From assembly GCA_036493595.1 (NCBI GenBank), contig DASXPN010000140.1, positions 1 to 12,265 of the forward strand: a stretch of DNA of 12,265 nucleotides, in the 5' to 3' direction. This DNA is from DATAES01 sp036493595. GTDB lineage: Bacteria; Actinomycetota; Acidimicrobiia; Acidimicrobiales; JACDCH01. Position 1 is the first letter of the stretch, and every line of letters begins with the position of its first letter. Positions 1-7,061 of the stretch are shown piece by piece. The notes beneath the pieces are model-generated. The model saw only the letters and a list, made by a program, of their open reading frames with translations, did not search any database and was not told the DNA's origin. Position numbers and translations under genes: made by a program.

Positions 1-358
1 GATCGTGGTCGACGAAGCGGCGACGGTCGAAGACGCCGAGCGCGCCGCTCGCAAGCTCGCCGGCAGCCTCCTCGTGAAGTCGAGCTTCTACGGCTCCGAC
101 CCGTACTGGGGTCGGGTGCTGTCCGAGCTCGGCGTGGCCGAAGTGGCGATGGACACCGACACAGTCACGATCGCGTATGACGACGTGGTCGTCTCGAAAG
201 GACTGGCGCCGACGGACGCAAGCGCGGACGCAATCGCTGTCGCGGCATCCGAGGAGTTCACGCTCACCTGTCGACTCGGCGCCGGCCGGCATCGGTACCA
301 CGTCCACACGAACGACCTCTCCCACGCGTACATCGACGAGAACATGACGACGTCGTGA
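1..358 (+). CDS. argJ: ArgJ, glutamate N-acetyltransferase / ornithine acetyltransferase, C-terminal part only
   Basis: This is the 3' end of a gene that begins off the left edge; the reading frame is open from base 2, and the GTG at 5 is internal, not a start. ArgJ moves the acetyl group from N-acetylornithine to glutamate, recycling acetyl groups in arginine synthesis. About 118 residues are visible. They match the C-terminal beta-chain of the family: an AGSLLVKSS stretch followed by GSDPYWGRVL (family form usually DPNWGR), and an ending YHVHTNDLSHAYIDENMTTS that resembles the usual cytosolic C-terminus with its TCDLSYDYV-like block. The self-cleavage threonine would lie upstream and cannot be checked. 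The stop codon overlaps the argB start by four bases (GTGA, 355-358), which fits translational coupling in an arg operon. Identity is supported by both the motif and the argB-D-F neighbours. Confidence 0.93.
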   Translation, partial: IVVDEAATVEDAERAARKLAGSLLVKSSFYGSDPYWGRVLSELGVAEVAMDTDTVTIAYDDVVVSKGLAPTDASADAIAVAASEEFTLTCRLGAGRHRYHVHTNDLSHAYIDENMTTS

Positions 359-1275
359 CCGCGAATGTGAGCGAGAGCCCGAGGGCGCCGTCGACCACGA
401 GCTCGAGTGCGGTGTCCACCTCCCAGGCCGCGGCGCGCGCCGGCCTGCTCGTCGAGGCACTGCCGTACATCCGGCGCTTCCGCGGTGCGACCGTTGTCGT
501 CAAGTACGGCGGCAATGCCATGACCGACCCCGCGCTGGCGCGCCAGTTCGCGGAGGACATCGTGCTGATGCGCGCGGTCGGAATGCATCCGGTCGTCGTG
601 CATGGCGGCGGCCCGCAGATCAGCGCGCTGATGGAACGGCTCGGCATGGTGCCCGAGTTCCGCGACGGTCTCCGGGTCACTGACGCCGACAGCCTCGACG
701 TTGCCCGCATGGTGCTGGTCGGCAAGGTCAATCGCGAGATCGTGTCGGCGATCAACGTCCACGGTCCGATCGCCGTCGGTCTCAGCGGCGAAGACGCGGG
801 GCTCATCCTCGCCACGGCGCGTCATCCCGATCTCGGTTTCGTCGGTGACGTCGGCGCGGTGAACCCGACCATCCTCAACCGGTTGCGGGCCGAGGATCTC
901 ATCCCGGTGGTCTCGACCATCGGCGCCGACGAAGCAGGGCAGGCGTACAACATCAACGCCGACAGCGTGGCCGGTGCGCTCGCGCAGGCGGTCGGTGCGG
1001 AGAAGATCGTCTATCTCAGCGACGTCGAAGGCCTCCTGCGTGACGTCGACGACCCTGCCTCGTTGATCAGCCGCACTACTGCGAACGAGTTGCAAGCGCT
1101 CATGGACGGCGGCACGTTGACCGGGGGCATGATCCCGAAGATCGCCGCGTGTGTGCACGCGGTCGAACACGGTGTCGGCTCGGCCCACATCCTGGACGGC
1201 CGCGTTCCCCACGTGCTGCTCCTCGAACTGTTCACCGACGAGGGCATCGGCACGATGATCACGAGCAGCCAGTGA
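355..1275 (+). CDS. argB: ArgB, acetylglutamate kinase
   Basis: Phosphorylates N-acetyl-L-glutamate with ATP, the second step of arginine synthesis, in the cytosol. The 306 residues show the amino-acid kinase fold signatures in order: VVVKYGGNAM (residues 47-56, with the phosphate-binding Lys50), VVHGGGPQI (81-89, substrate loop), NINADSVAGAL (199-209), and GTLTGGMIPK (253-262, with the second conserved lysine). A leader of about 30 residues rich in Ser and Ala precedes the conserved part (LLVEALPYIRRFRG); an N-terminal helix here is known in the arginine-inhibited hexameric kinases, so feedback inhibition by arginine is likely but inferred. The GTG start at 355 overlaps the argJ stop by four bases and no later start keeps the N-terminal helix, so I accept it. 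A 55-base gap with direct repeats separates it from argD. Confidence 0.96.
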   Translation: MTANVSESPRAPSTTSSSAVSTSQAAARAGLLVEALPYIRRFRGATVVVKYGGNAMTDPALARQFAEDIVLMRAVGMHPVVVHGGGPQISALMERLGMVPEFRDGLRVTDADSLDVARMVLVGKVNREIVSAINVHGPIAVGLSGEDAGLILATARHPDLGFVGDVGAVNPTILNRLRAEDLIPVVSTIGADEAGQAYNINADSVAGALAQAVGAEKIVYLSDVEGLLRDVDDPASLISRTTANELQALMDGGTLTGGMIPKIAACVHAVEHGVGSAHILDGRVPHVLLLELFTDEGIGTMITSSQ

Positions 1276-1312
1276 GCGCAGCCAGTGCACGAGCGGCCAG
1301 TGAGCGCGGCCA
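1263..1312 (+). repeat. 22-base imperfect direct repeat across the argB stop and argB-argD gap
   Basis: Two 22-base copies, 1263-1284 and 1291-1312, lie 28 bases apart and differ at two positions (A/G in each case). Both contain the core GCCAGTGAGCGC. The first copy includes the argB stop codon, so it codes for the last residues of ArgB; the second is noncoding. It is followed by a Shine-Dalgarno-like GAGAGG (1315-1320) ten bases before the argD ATG. The GAGCGC core recurs in the argG-argH gap. Whether this is a slippage duplication or a functional element cannot be told from one sequence. Confidence 0.7.
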
Positions 1313-1330
1313 AAGAGAGGAACCATTGAC

Positions 1331-2476
1331 ATGAGCTCGCACCTGATGCCGACGTACCCACCCCAGCCGGTCACGTTCGTGCGCGGCGAGGGCACACGCC
1401 TGTGGGACGACAGGGGCAACGAGTACCTCGACTTCTTGTGCGGACTCGCGGTCACGTCACTCGGTCACGCCAACACCGCGGTGGCCGACGCCATCGACGC
1501 GCAAGCACGCACGCTGTTGCACGTGTCGAACCTCTTCGGCACGCAGCCCGGCGAAGACGTTGCGGCCACCCTCGATCGTTTGATCGACGCCGGCGACGGT
1601 CTCGTGTTCTTCTGCAACTCAGGCGCCGAAGCCAACGAGTGCGCCATCAAGCTCGCTCGCAAGTTCGGCGGGCGAGGTCGTCACGTGGTGGTGAGCGCGT
1701 ACGGCTCGTTCCACGGACGCACATTGGCGACGCTGCATGCCACCGGACAACCGCAGAAGCACGAGGCCTTCCAACCGTTGCCGGAGGGCTTCCGCCATGT
1801 GGCGTGGGACGACCTCGACGCGCTCGAAGCGTCACTCGACCCGTCCGTCGCCGCCATCCTGCTCGAGCCGGTGCAGGGCGAAGGTGGCGTGAACCCCGCG
1901 TCACGCGAGTACCTCACGGGTGTGCGCGCCCTCTGCGACGAGCGCGGCATCCTCATGATGCTCGACGAGGTGCAGACGGGCCTCGGGCGCACGGGGGAGT
2001 GGTTCGGCTTCCAGCACTACGACATCCGCCCCGATGTCGTGACGATGGCGAAGGCGCTCGGCAACGGCGTCCCCATCGGTGCGTGCTGGGCGCGCACTGA
2101 TGTCGCCACCGCGTTCGAGCCCGGCGATCACGCCACGACATTCGGCGGACAACCGCTGGCCACCGCAACCGCGCGCGCAGTGCTCGCCGAGATGGAGCGC
2201 ATCGACGCGCCTGCACGGTCGCGCCGTGCCGGCGCGCGCTTGGTCGAAGGTCTGCGCGACATCGACGGGGTGGAAGAAGTGCGCGGTCTCGGCCTCTTGA
2301 TCGCGGCGCAGCTCGTCGAAGGACGTGATGCGCGTGAAGTCACCACTGCGTGCCTCGACGCCGGGCTCGTGGTCAACGCCGTCACACCCACGGCGCTGCG
2401 CCTCGCGCCGCCGTTCACCGTGAGCGACGACGAGATCGACCAAGCGCTGGCCATCCTCGAGAAGGTGCTGTCGTGA
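1331..2476 (+). CDS. argD: ArgD, acetylornithine aminotransferase
   Basis: PLP-dependent class III aminotransferase that converts N-acetylglutamate semialdehyde plus glutamate to N-acetylornithine. The 381-residue length is typical. Visible motifs: the N-terminal GTRLWDDRGNEYLDF block (residues 21-35), FFCNSGAEANE (93-103, cofactor phosphate and substrate region), SFHGRT (126-131), LLEPVQGEGG (177-186), LDEVQTGLGRTG (211-222, Asp212 pairs with the PLP ring nitrogen), and MAKALGNGVPIGA (239-251) in which Lys241 should form the Schiff base. TTFGGQPLA (269-277) is the usual TFGGNPLA loop with Gln for Asn. The ATG at 1331 has a purine-rich AGAGAGGAA upstream and leaves a normal N-terminus. Its stop overlaps the argF GTG by four bases. 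Some ArgD proteins also serve lysine synthesis as DapC; this cannot be judged here. Confidence 0.96.
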   Translation: MSSHLMPTYPPQPVTFVRGEGTRLWDDRGNEYLDFLCGLAVTSLGHANTAVADAIDAQARTLLHVSNLFGTQPGEDVAATLDRLIDAGDGLVFFCNSGAEANECAIKLARKFGGRGRHVVVSAYGSFHGRTLATLHATGQPQKHEAFQPLPEGFRHVAWDDLDALEASLDPSVAAILLEPVQGEGGVNPASREYLTGVRALCDERGILMMLDEVQTGLGRTGEWFGFQHYDIRPDVVTMAKALGNGVPIGACWARTDVATAFEPGDHATTFGGQPLATATARAVLAEMERIDAPARSRRAGARLVEGLRDIDGVEEVRGLGLLIAAQLVEGRDAREVTTACLDAGLVVNAVTPTALRLAPPFTVSDDEIDQALAILEKVLS

Positions 2477-3378
2477 GACACTTCCTCGAGGTCGACGACG
2501 TCTCCGTCGACGAGTTGAGCGACGTGCTCGACCGCGCCGAGCTGCCGCACCTCGGCCAACCACTGGCCGGCCGTGGGGTGGCGCTCTACTTCGCCAAGCC
2601 CTCGTTGCGTACTCGGCACTCCTCGGAGATGGCGGTCGTACAGCTCGGGGGCCATCCCGTCACGATGAAGCCGGACGAGATCGACCCGGGCGGTCGTGAG
2701 CCGTGGAACGACATCGCCAACGTGCTCGCCGGCTATCACGCCGCCGTCGGGGCGCGTGTGTTCGCGCACGCAGACGTCGAGGCGCTGGCCGCGCCCGGCG
2801 TGCTGCCGGTCGTCAACCTGCTGTCCGACGCCGCTCATCCGTGCCAGGCGCTCGCCGATCTCCTGACGATGCGCCAGCAGTTCGGTGCGCTCGCGGGGCG
2901 GACCGTCTGCTTCGTCGGTGACTACAACAACGTCGCGCGTTCGCTCGCGCTCGGCGCCGCGATGTCCGGCATGGATGTTCGTCTCGCCTGTCCGGCTGGG
3001 TTCGGCCCAACCGAGGTCGATCTCGATCGGCTCGGCGCGCTCGGGTGTGTCCCGTTCGTGACGACCCATCCCGAGGAAGCCGCCAAGGCGGCCGACGCGG
3101 TGCACACCGATGTGTGGACGTCGATGGGCTCCGAGCACGAACGCGACTCGAGATCGCGCGCGTTCGAGGGCTTTCAGGTCGACGATCGCGTGATGGACGC
3201 GGCCGACCCGCACGCCATCTTCATGCACTGCCTGCCGGTGCACCGCGGCCAGGAAGCCGCGGCATCGGTGGTCGACGGTCCGCAGAGTCGCATCTACGCG
3301 CAAGCCCACAACCGCATGCACACGTTTCGTGGCCTGCTGTCATGGCTGCTCGAGGTCAACGGCGCGGGCTCGCGCTGA
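2473..3378 (+). CDS. argF: ArgF, ornithine carbamoyltransferase (variant phosphate loop)
   Basis: Joins carbamoyl phosphate to ornithine to give citrulline. I start it at the GTG at 2473, which overlaps the argD stop (GTGA) and gives the usual RHFLEVDD N-terminus; 301 residues, a normal length. Motifs: carbamoyl phosphate loop SLRTR (44-48), HPCQ (122-125), DVWTSMG (213-219, the ornithine-binding SMG loop) and HCLPVHRG (252-259, with the cysteine that closes on ornithine). The family consensus for the first loop is STRTR, so the second residue is Leu in place of Thr. The segment usually reading like ES-x-x-DTA is GGREPWNDIANVL (73-85) here. From memory, acetylornithine- and succinylornithine carbamoyltransferases also carry a hydrophobic residue at that loop position, but the SMG loop and the presence of ArgJ favour true ornithine carbamoyltransferase. 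Confidence 0.92.
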   Translation: MRHFLEVDDVSVDELSDVLDRAELPHLGQPLAGRGVALYFAKPSLRTRHSSEMAVVQLGGHPVTMKPDEIDPGGREPWNDIANVLAGYHAAVGARVFAHADVEALAAPGVLPVVNLLSDAAHPCQALADLLTMRQQFGALAGRTVCFVGDYNNVARSLALGAAMSGMDVRLACPAGFGPTEVDLDRLGALGCVPFVTTHPEEAAKAADAVHTDVWTSMGSEHERDSRSRAFEGFQVDDRVMDAADPHAIFMHCLPVHRGQEAAASVVDGPQSRIYAQAHNRMHTFRGLLSWLLEVNGAGSR

Positions 3379-3869
3379 TGAGCCCGTCGCACAACGGCTC
3401 GCCCCGGCTCGCGAAGCAGCAGCGGCAACATCGCATCGCGAAGTTGCTCGAGCAGCATGCGGTGGCGAGCCAGGTGCAGCTCATCGACCTGCTGGCGGCG
3501 GACGGTGTCGTCGCCACGCAAGCGACCGTGTCGCGTGACCTCGAAGAGCTCAGCGCCATCAAGGTGCGCGCGTCCGGCGGCGACAGCGTGTATGCCATTC
3601 CCGAGCTCCCGAAGGAGCAGCGCACGCCCGAGGACCATCTGCGTCGTGTCCTCGGCGACTGGGTCGTCGAGGTGGCGCACTCGTGCAACCTCGTGGTGCT
3701 GCGCACGCCGCCCGGTTCCGCGCACGTCGTCGGCTCGGCCATCGACCGCGCCGGCCTCGCAGGCGTCCTCGGCACGGTTGCGGGCGACGACACCGTCCTC
3801 GTGGTCGCCGCCGAGCGCACCACCGGCGCCAAGGTCGCCCGCCGGCTCACCGACCTGGCGGGCCTGTGA
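3378..3869 (+). CDS. argR: ArgR, arginine-responsive repressor
   Basis: Transcriptional regulator that binds arginine as a hexamer and represses arginine genes. The frame is open far upstream inside argF, but the ATG at 3378 shares one base with the argF stop (TGATG) and gives 163 residues, close to the usual 150-170. The N-terminal half is a winged helix-turn-helix: QRQHRIAKLLEQHAV, then VATQATVSRDLEEL (45-58) with the recognition-helix SRD. After the linker, HSCNLVVLRTPPGSAHVV (101-118) and LGTVAGDDTVLVV (131-143) form the C-terminal oligomerisation and arginine-binding domain; the paired Asp137-Asp138 is the family's arginine contact. Placement inside the operon is the standard actinobacterial arrangement and implies autoregulation. 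No ARG box pair was recognised inside the window; the expected site is upstream of argC, outside it. Confidence 0.95.
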   Translation: MSPSHNGSPRLAKQQRQHRIAKLLEQHAVASQVQLIDLLAADGVVATQATVSRDLEELSAIKVRASGGDSVYAIPELPKEQRTPEDHLRRVLGDWVVEVAHSCNLVVLRTPPGSAHVVGSAIDRAGLAGVLGTVAGDDTVLVVAAERTTGAKVARRLTDLAGL

Positions 3870-3893
3870 CGCCCTCACCGAAACCGTGTGCGA

Positions 3894-3913
3894 ACCGACG
3901 CCCTGCGGTCGGT
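3894..3913 (+). other. Small inverted repeat in the argR-argG gap
   Basis: The 79-base gap between argR and argG is the longest in the left half apart from argG-argH. It contains ACCGAC (3894-3899) and GTCGGT (3908-3913), a perfect 6-bp stem with an 8-base loop. No T-tract follows, so it is not a classical terminator. A GGAG (3939-3942) stands six bases before the argG ATG. The hairpin could be an mRNA stability or processing element, or chance in GC-rich DNA. Confidence 0.25.
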
Positions 3914-3948
3914 CCCGTACACAGCAACGCAAGCGGACGGAGCGATTG

Positions 3949-5151
3949 ATGCCCAAGAAGGTCGTGTTGGCGTACAGCGGGGGGCTGGACACGTCCGTCG
4001 CGGTGCGCTGGATGATCGACAACCTCGGCGTGGAAGTGATCGCGCTGGCGGTCGACGTCGGCCAGGACGGTGGTTCGATCGACGAGATCACCATCCGCAC
4101 GCGCGCCGAAGCGGCGGGCGCGGCCGACTGCATCGTGGTCGACGCGCGCGAGGAGTTCGCGCGGGACTTCCTCGTGCCCGCGCTCAAGGCCAACGCGCTG
4201 TACGAAGGTCGCTACCCGTTGGTCTCCGCGCTGTCGCGGCCGGTCATCGTGAAGCATCTGGTGACGGCGGCACGTCACCATGGCGCCGACGCGGTTGCGC
4301 ACGGCTGTACAGGCAAGGGGAACGACCAAGTGCGCTTCGAAGTGTCCACTCGCGCGCTCGCGCCTGATCTCGACGTGGTCGCACCGGTGCGCTCGTGGGG
4401 CATGACGCGCGAGGAGTGCATCCTCTACGCGTACGACCACGACATTCCCATCACCGCGACGAAGGAGAAGGTGTACTCGATCGACGACAACCTGTGGGGG
4501 CGTGCGATCGAGTGCGGCGAGATGGAGGATCCGTGGCGGGTGCCGCCGTCAGGCGTCTGGTCACTCACGAAACAGACAGCGACCGAGCCGGTCGATCTCG
4601 TCATCGGATTCGACCAGGGCGTGCCCGTGTCACTCGACGGTGAATCACTCGGCCTCGTCGAGCTCATCGGCCGGGTGGGTGCGACCGTGGGCTCGTACGG
4701 CTGCGGCCGGCTCGACATGGTCGAGAACCGCCGCGTCGGCATCAAGAGCCGCGAGACCTATGAGTGCCCGTCCGGCCTCGCGCTGATCGCGGCGCACGCC
4801 GATCTCGAGTCGATCACCCACGAACGGGACCTCGCCCGTGAGAAGCAGCGCCTCGAAATCAAGTACGCGGAGTTGGTGTACGACGGTCTGTGGTTCTCGC
4901 CTTTGCGCCAAGCGCTCGATGCGTTCATCGACGAAAGCCAGAGGTTCGTGACCGGTGAGGTTCGTCTGCACCTCGAGCCCGGCTCGTGCCAGGTCACGGG
5001 CCGCCGGAGCGAGCACAGCCTGTACGACTACGGACTCGCCACCTACGACGCCGCCGACGCGTTCCGCCACGAGGACTCCGCCGGCTTCGTGCGCCTGTGG
5101 GGCCTCAGCCTCGAAACCTGGGCGGCGAAGCAGGGCTCCTCCGACGCATGA
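3949..5151 (+). CDS. argG: ArgG, argininosuccinate synthase
   Basis: ATP-dependent ligase that joins citrulline and aspartate to argininosuccinate, releasing AMP and pyrophosphate. The 400 residues match the family length. The N-type ATP pyrophosphatase loop is AYSGGLDTS (residues 8-16). HGCTGKGNDQVRFE (118-131) is the second strongly conserved block, contacting citrulline and aspartate; VYSIDDNLWGRAIECG (175-190) and RETYECPSG further on are also typical. The frame is open upstream through argR, but ATG 3949 is preceded by GGAG at six bases and places the P-loop at residue 8, as in other ArgG proteins. It sits 79 bases after argR. Its stop codon lies inside an ATGATG that could start a small downstream ORF. 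It is expected to be part of the same operon under ArgR control. Confidence 0.97.
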   Translation: MPKKVVLAYSGGLDTSVAVRWMIDNLGVEVIALAVDVGQDGGSIDEITIRTRAEAAGAADCIVVDAREEFARDFLVPALKANALYEGRYPLVSALSRPVIVKHLVTAARHHGADAVAHGCTGKGNDQVRFEVSTRALAPDLDVVAPVRSWGMTREECILYAYDHDIPITATKEKVYSIDDNLWGRAIECGEMEDPWRVPPSGVWSLTKQTATEPVDLVIGFDQGVPVSLDGESLGLVELIGRVGATVGSYGCGRLDMVENRRVGIKSRETYECPSGLALIAAHADLESITHERDLAREKQRLEIKYAELVYDGLWFSPLRQALDAFIDESQRFVTGEVRLHLEPGSCQVTGRRSEHSLYDYGLATYDAADAFRHEDSAGFVRLWGLSLETWAAKQGSSDA

Positions 5152-5279
5152 TGGGCGAGCGCAACGAGCGCAGCCACCGAGGGAACATGAGCGAGCACAG
5201 CAAGCGCAGGGCGGCCGTGCGACCGCCAGGGAGCCGGGCGCCGATGGGGTCCGGGGGCGCAGCCACCGGTGGAACATGA
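5148..5279 (+). CDS. Possible 43-residue small ORF between argG and argH
   Basis: An ATG at 5148 overlaps the argG stop by four bases (ATGA) and opens a 43-codon frame that ends at 5277-5279, just past a GTG at 5269 in the argH frame and eight bases before the argH ATG. A second in-frame ATG at 5187 has a strong purine-rich GAGGGAA in front of it and would give 30 residues. The predicted peptide is basic and low in complexity (many Arg, Ser, Gly, Ala), with no recognised motif, signal or membrane segment. Much of it is encoded by the repeat described separately. Its position could allow ribosomes to pass from argG to argH, giving translational coupling. Equally it may be a chance ORF in repeat-derived spacer DNA. 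I do not recognise any family. Confidence 0.25.
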   Translation: MMGERNERSHRGNMSEHSKRRAAVRPPGSRAPMGSGGAATGGT

Positions 5280-5281
5280 GC
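5168..5281 (+). repeat. 25-base direct repeat in the argG-argH gap, each with a ribosome-site-like purine run and ATG
   Basis: Copies at 5168-5192 and 5257-5281 match at 23 of 25 bases. Each reads GCGCAGCCACCG, two variable bases, then GGAACATGAGC. Both therefore contain an ATGAGC start-like motif four bases after a GG/GA-rich run. The spacing of 89 bases puts the two ATGs in different frames. The second copy's ATG (5276) opens only a four-codon frame whose TGA overlaps the argH ATG at 5287. Additional GAGCGCA heptamers occur at 5157, 5166 and, within argH codons 3-5, at 5293. Confidence 0.75.
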
Positions 5282-5286
5282 ACGTC

Positions 5287-6681
5287 ATGACTGAGCGCAG
5301 CGAGACGTTGTGGCACGGGCGGTTCGAGGACGCGCCGTCGTCTGAGCTCATGGCCTTCTCCGAGAGTCTGCACTTCGACCGGCGCCTCGCCGACGACGAC
5401 CTCGCGGGGTCCCGCGCCCACGTCCGCGGGCTCGTGCGCGCCGGCATCGTCACGAACGCGGAGGCCGATGCGATCCTCGGCGCGCTCGACAAGGTCGCAG
5501 TCGAGCTCTCCGACGGCACGTTCGTGTTCGAGCCGACGGATGAGGACATCCACACTGCGGTCGAGCGGCGCGTCACCGAGCTCGCGGGGCCCACTGGCGC
5601 CAAGCTGCACACGGGGCGCAGCCGGAACGACCAAGTCGCGACAGCCCTTCGGCTCTACACGAAGCGATCGCTGACCGAGGTGGCGCGGCTCACGCTCGGT
5701 CTCGAGCGCGTGCTCCTCGATCGTGCGGTCGAAGCGGGGCCCGTGTACCTCCCCGGCTACACCCACATGCAGCACGCCCAGCCGGTCCTGCTCGCGCACC
5801 ATCTGCTCGCCCATGGTTGGGCTCTCGCTCGCGACGTCGACCGCTTCCTCGCGACGCGGACGCGTCTCGACGTCTCGCCTCTCGGCGCCGGCGCGCTGGC
5901 CGGGTCGTCACTGCCACTCGATCCCGACGGTGTCGCCGACGACCTCGGGTTCACGAAGCGCTTCGAGAACTCGCTCGACGCCGTGAGCGACCGTGACTTC
6001 GTCGCGGAGGCGCTGTTCGATCTCGCGATGCTGGGCGTCCACCTCTCGCGCATCGGCGAGGAGATCGCACTGTGGTCGACAGAGGAGTTCGGCTTCCTCG
6101 TGCTGCCCGATGCCTACGCCACCGGCAGCTCGATGCTGCCGCAGAAGAAGAACCCCGACATCGCCGAACTGGTGCGGGGAAAGGCCGGTCGGCTCATCGG
6201 CCACCTCACCGGGCTCCTCGCCACGTTGAAGGGCCTCCCGCTCGCGTACAACCGCGATCTGCAGGAGGACAAGGAGCCGCTGTTCGACGCGTTCGACACC
6301 GTGCGGCTGGCGCTCCCCGCGCTGACCGGGCTCCTGCGGACGGCGTCGTTCGACGCGGACCGGATGCAAGCGAGCGCCGACGTGCCGACGTCGGCGGCAA
6401 CGGATCTGGCCGAGTTGCTCGTCGAGCGAGGCATGCCGTTCCGTGAAGCGCACGCGCTCGTCGGCGCCATCGTCCGCGACTCGATCGAGCGGCGGGTCCC
6501 GCTCGTCGAGCTCGTCGCCGCGCATCCCGATCTCGGTGACGACGCGCTCGAGCTGCTCGAGCCCGGCGTCGCGGTGTCCCGTCGGACGACACCGGGCGGC
6601 GCCGGCCCAGGGCCGGTCGCGCTGCAAGTGGATCGCTTCCGCAGCCAACTCGAGGCGCTTGAAGCTCGACTGGCGCGATGA
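5287..6681 (+). CDS. argH: ArgH, argininosuccinate lyase
   Basis: Splits argininosuccinate into arginine and fumarate, the last step of the pathway. It belongs to the fumarase/aspartase superfamily. From the ATG at 5287 it has 464 residues. Motifs: LWHGRF near the N-terminus (8-13), KLHTGRSRNDQVATALRL (106-123), GYTHMQHAQPV (157-167, with His160 the probable catalytic acid/base region), and the superfamily signature GSSMLPQKKNPDI (280-292), a flexible loop carrying the catalytic serine. A GTG at 5269 is also in frame and would add six residues; the ATG fits the family N-terminus better and overlaps the TGA of a four-codon ORF. The first codons (TERSE) come from the GAGCGCA-type repeat, so the start region may be of recent origin. 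The stop overlaps the next gene by four bases (ATGA). Confidence 0.95.
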   Translation: MTERSETLWHGRFEDAPSSELMAFSESLHFDRRLADDDLAGSRAHVRGLVRAGIVTNAEADAILGALDKVAVELSDGTFVFEPTDEDIHTAVERRVTELAGPTGAKLHTGRSRNDQVATALRLYTKRSLTEVARLTLGLERVLLDRAVEAGPVYLPGYTHMQHAQPVLLAHHLLAHGWALARDVDRFLATRTRLDVSPLGAGALAGSSLPLDPDGVADDLGFTKRFENSLDAVSDRDFVAEALFDLAMLGVHLSRIGEEIALWSTEEFGFLVLPDAYATGSSMLPQKKNPDIAELVRGKAGRLIGHLTGLLATLKGLPLAYNRDLQEDKEPLFDAFDTVRLALPALTGLLRTASFDADRMQASADVPTSAATDLAELLVERGMPFREAHALVGAIVRDSIERRVPLVELVAAHPDLGDDALELLEPGVAVSRRTTPGGAGPGPVALQVDRFRSQLEALEARLAR

Positions 6682-7061
6682 CGTTTCGCCATGACGTCCG
6701 CATCCGTTACGGCGAGGTCGACATGCAAGGTGTCGTGTTCAACGCCCACTACCTCGCGTTCGTGGATGACTGCGTCGACACGTGGTTGCGATCGACGGAC
6801 GTCCATTTCGAAGCGCTCGGCTGGGACATCATGGTCAAGAAGGCATCCATCGAATGGCTCGGGTCGGCAGGCATCGGCGACGTCCTCACCCTCGTGCCTC
6901 GAGTCTCGCGGTGGGGCAACACGTCGTTCGACGTGACCGTCGAAGGCGCGGCCGGTGAACGCCCCGTGTTCGAGGCCACCATCCTCTACGTCGGCGTCCG
7001 CACCGGTACCACCGAGCCCGCTCCCATACCTGACACGATCCGCGCCGCGCTGTCGGCGTGA
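6678..7061 (+). CDS. Small acyl-CoA thioesterase, 4HBT/YbgC-FadM-like hotdog fold
   Basis: A 127-residue single-domain protein. The N-terminal RIRYGEVDMQGVVFNAHYLAFVDD (residues 8-31, shown here by its key parts: RYGEVD, QGVVFNAHY) is the 4-hydroxybenzoyl-CoA thioesterase family signature, with Asp15 at the catalytic acid position and the following Gly-Val-Val turn. IEWLGSAGIGDVLTL and the later strand around ATILYVGV complete the pattern of helix plus beta-sheet. Such enzymes hydrolyse short or aromatic acyl-CoA thioesters; the substrate cannot be read from sequence. The ATG overlaps the argH stop (ATGA), and its stop overlaps the mpg GTG (GTGA), so it is translationally tied to both though it has no obvious link with arginine synthesis. 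No signal peptide or membrane segment is seen; it should be cytosolic. Confidence 0.85.
   Translation: MTFRHDVRIRYGEVDMQGVVFNAHYLAFVDDCVDTWLRSTDVHFEALGWDIMVKKASIEWLGSAGIGDVLTLVPRVSRWGNTSFDVTVEGAAGERPVFEATILYVGVRTGTTEPAPIPDTIRAALSA

Noticed and set aside
88..1455. Long open frame (455 codons) on the - strand across argJ and argB
   Set aside because: It is a mirror of GC-rich codons in the real genes, has a repetitive Asp/Arg/His-rich composition and no domain; argJ and argB are certain on the + strand.
2128..3321. 397-codon - strand frame across argD and argF
   Set aside because: Same type of antisense shadow, with no recognisable motif.
3045..3377. Upstream extension of the argR frame inside argF
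   Set aside because: It is an out-of-frame reading of argF; ATG 3378 overlaps the argF stop and gives the family length.
3457..3948. Upstream extension of the argG frame through argR
   Set aside because: Out-of-frame reading of argR with Ser/Arg/Pro-rich composition; the P-loop is placed correctly from ATG 3949.
4645..5814. 389-codon - strand frame across argG and argH
   Set aside because: Antisense shadow rich in Arg, Glu and His; it crosses two clearly coding genes and has no start signal or domain.
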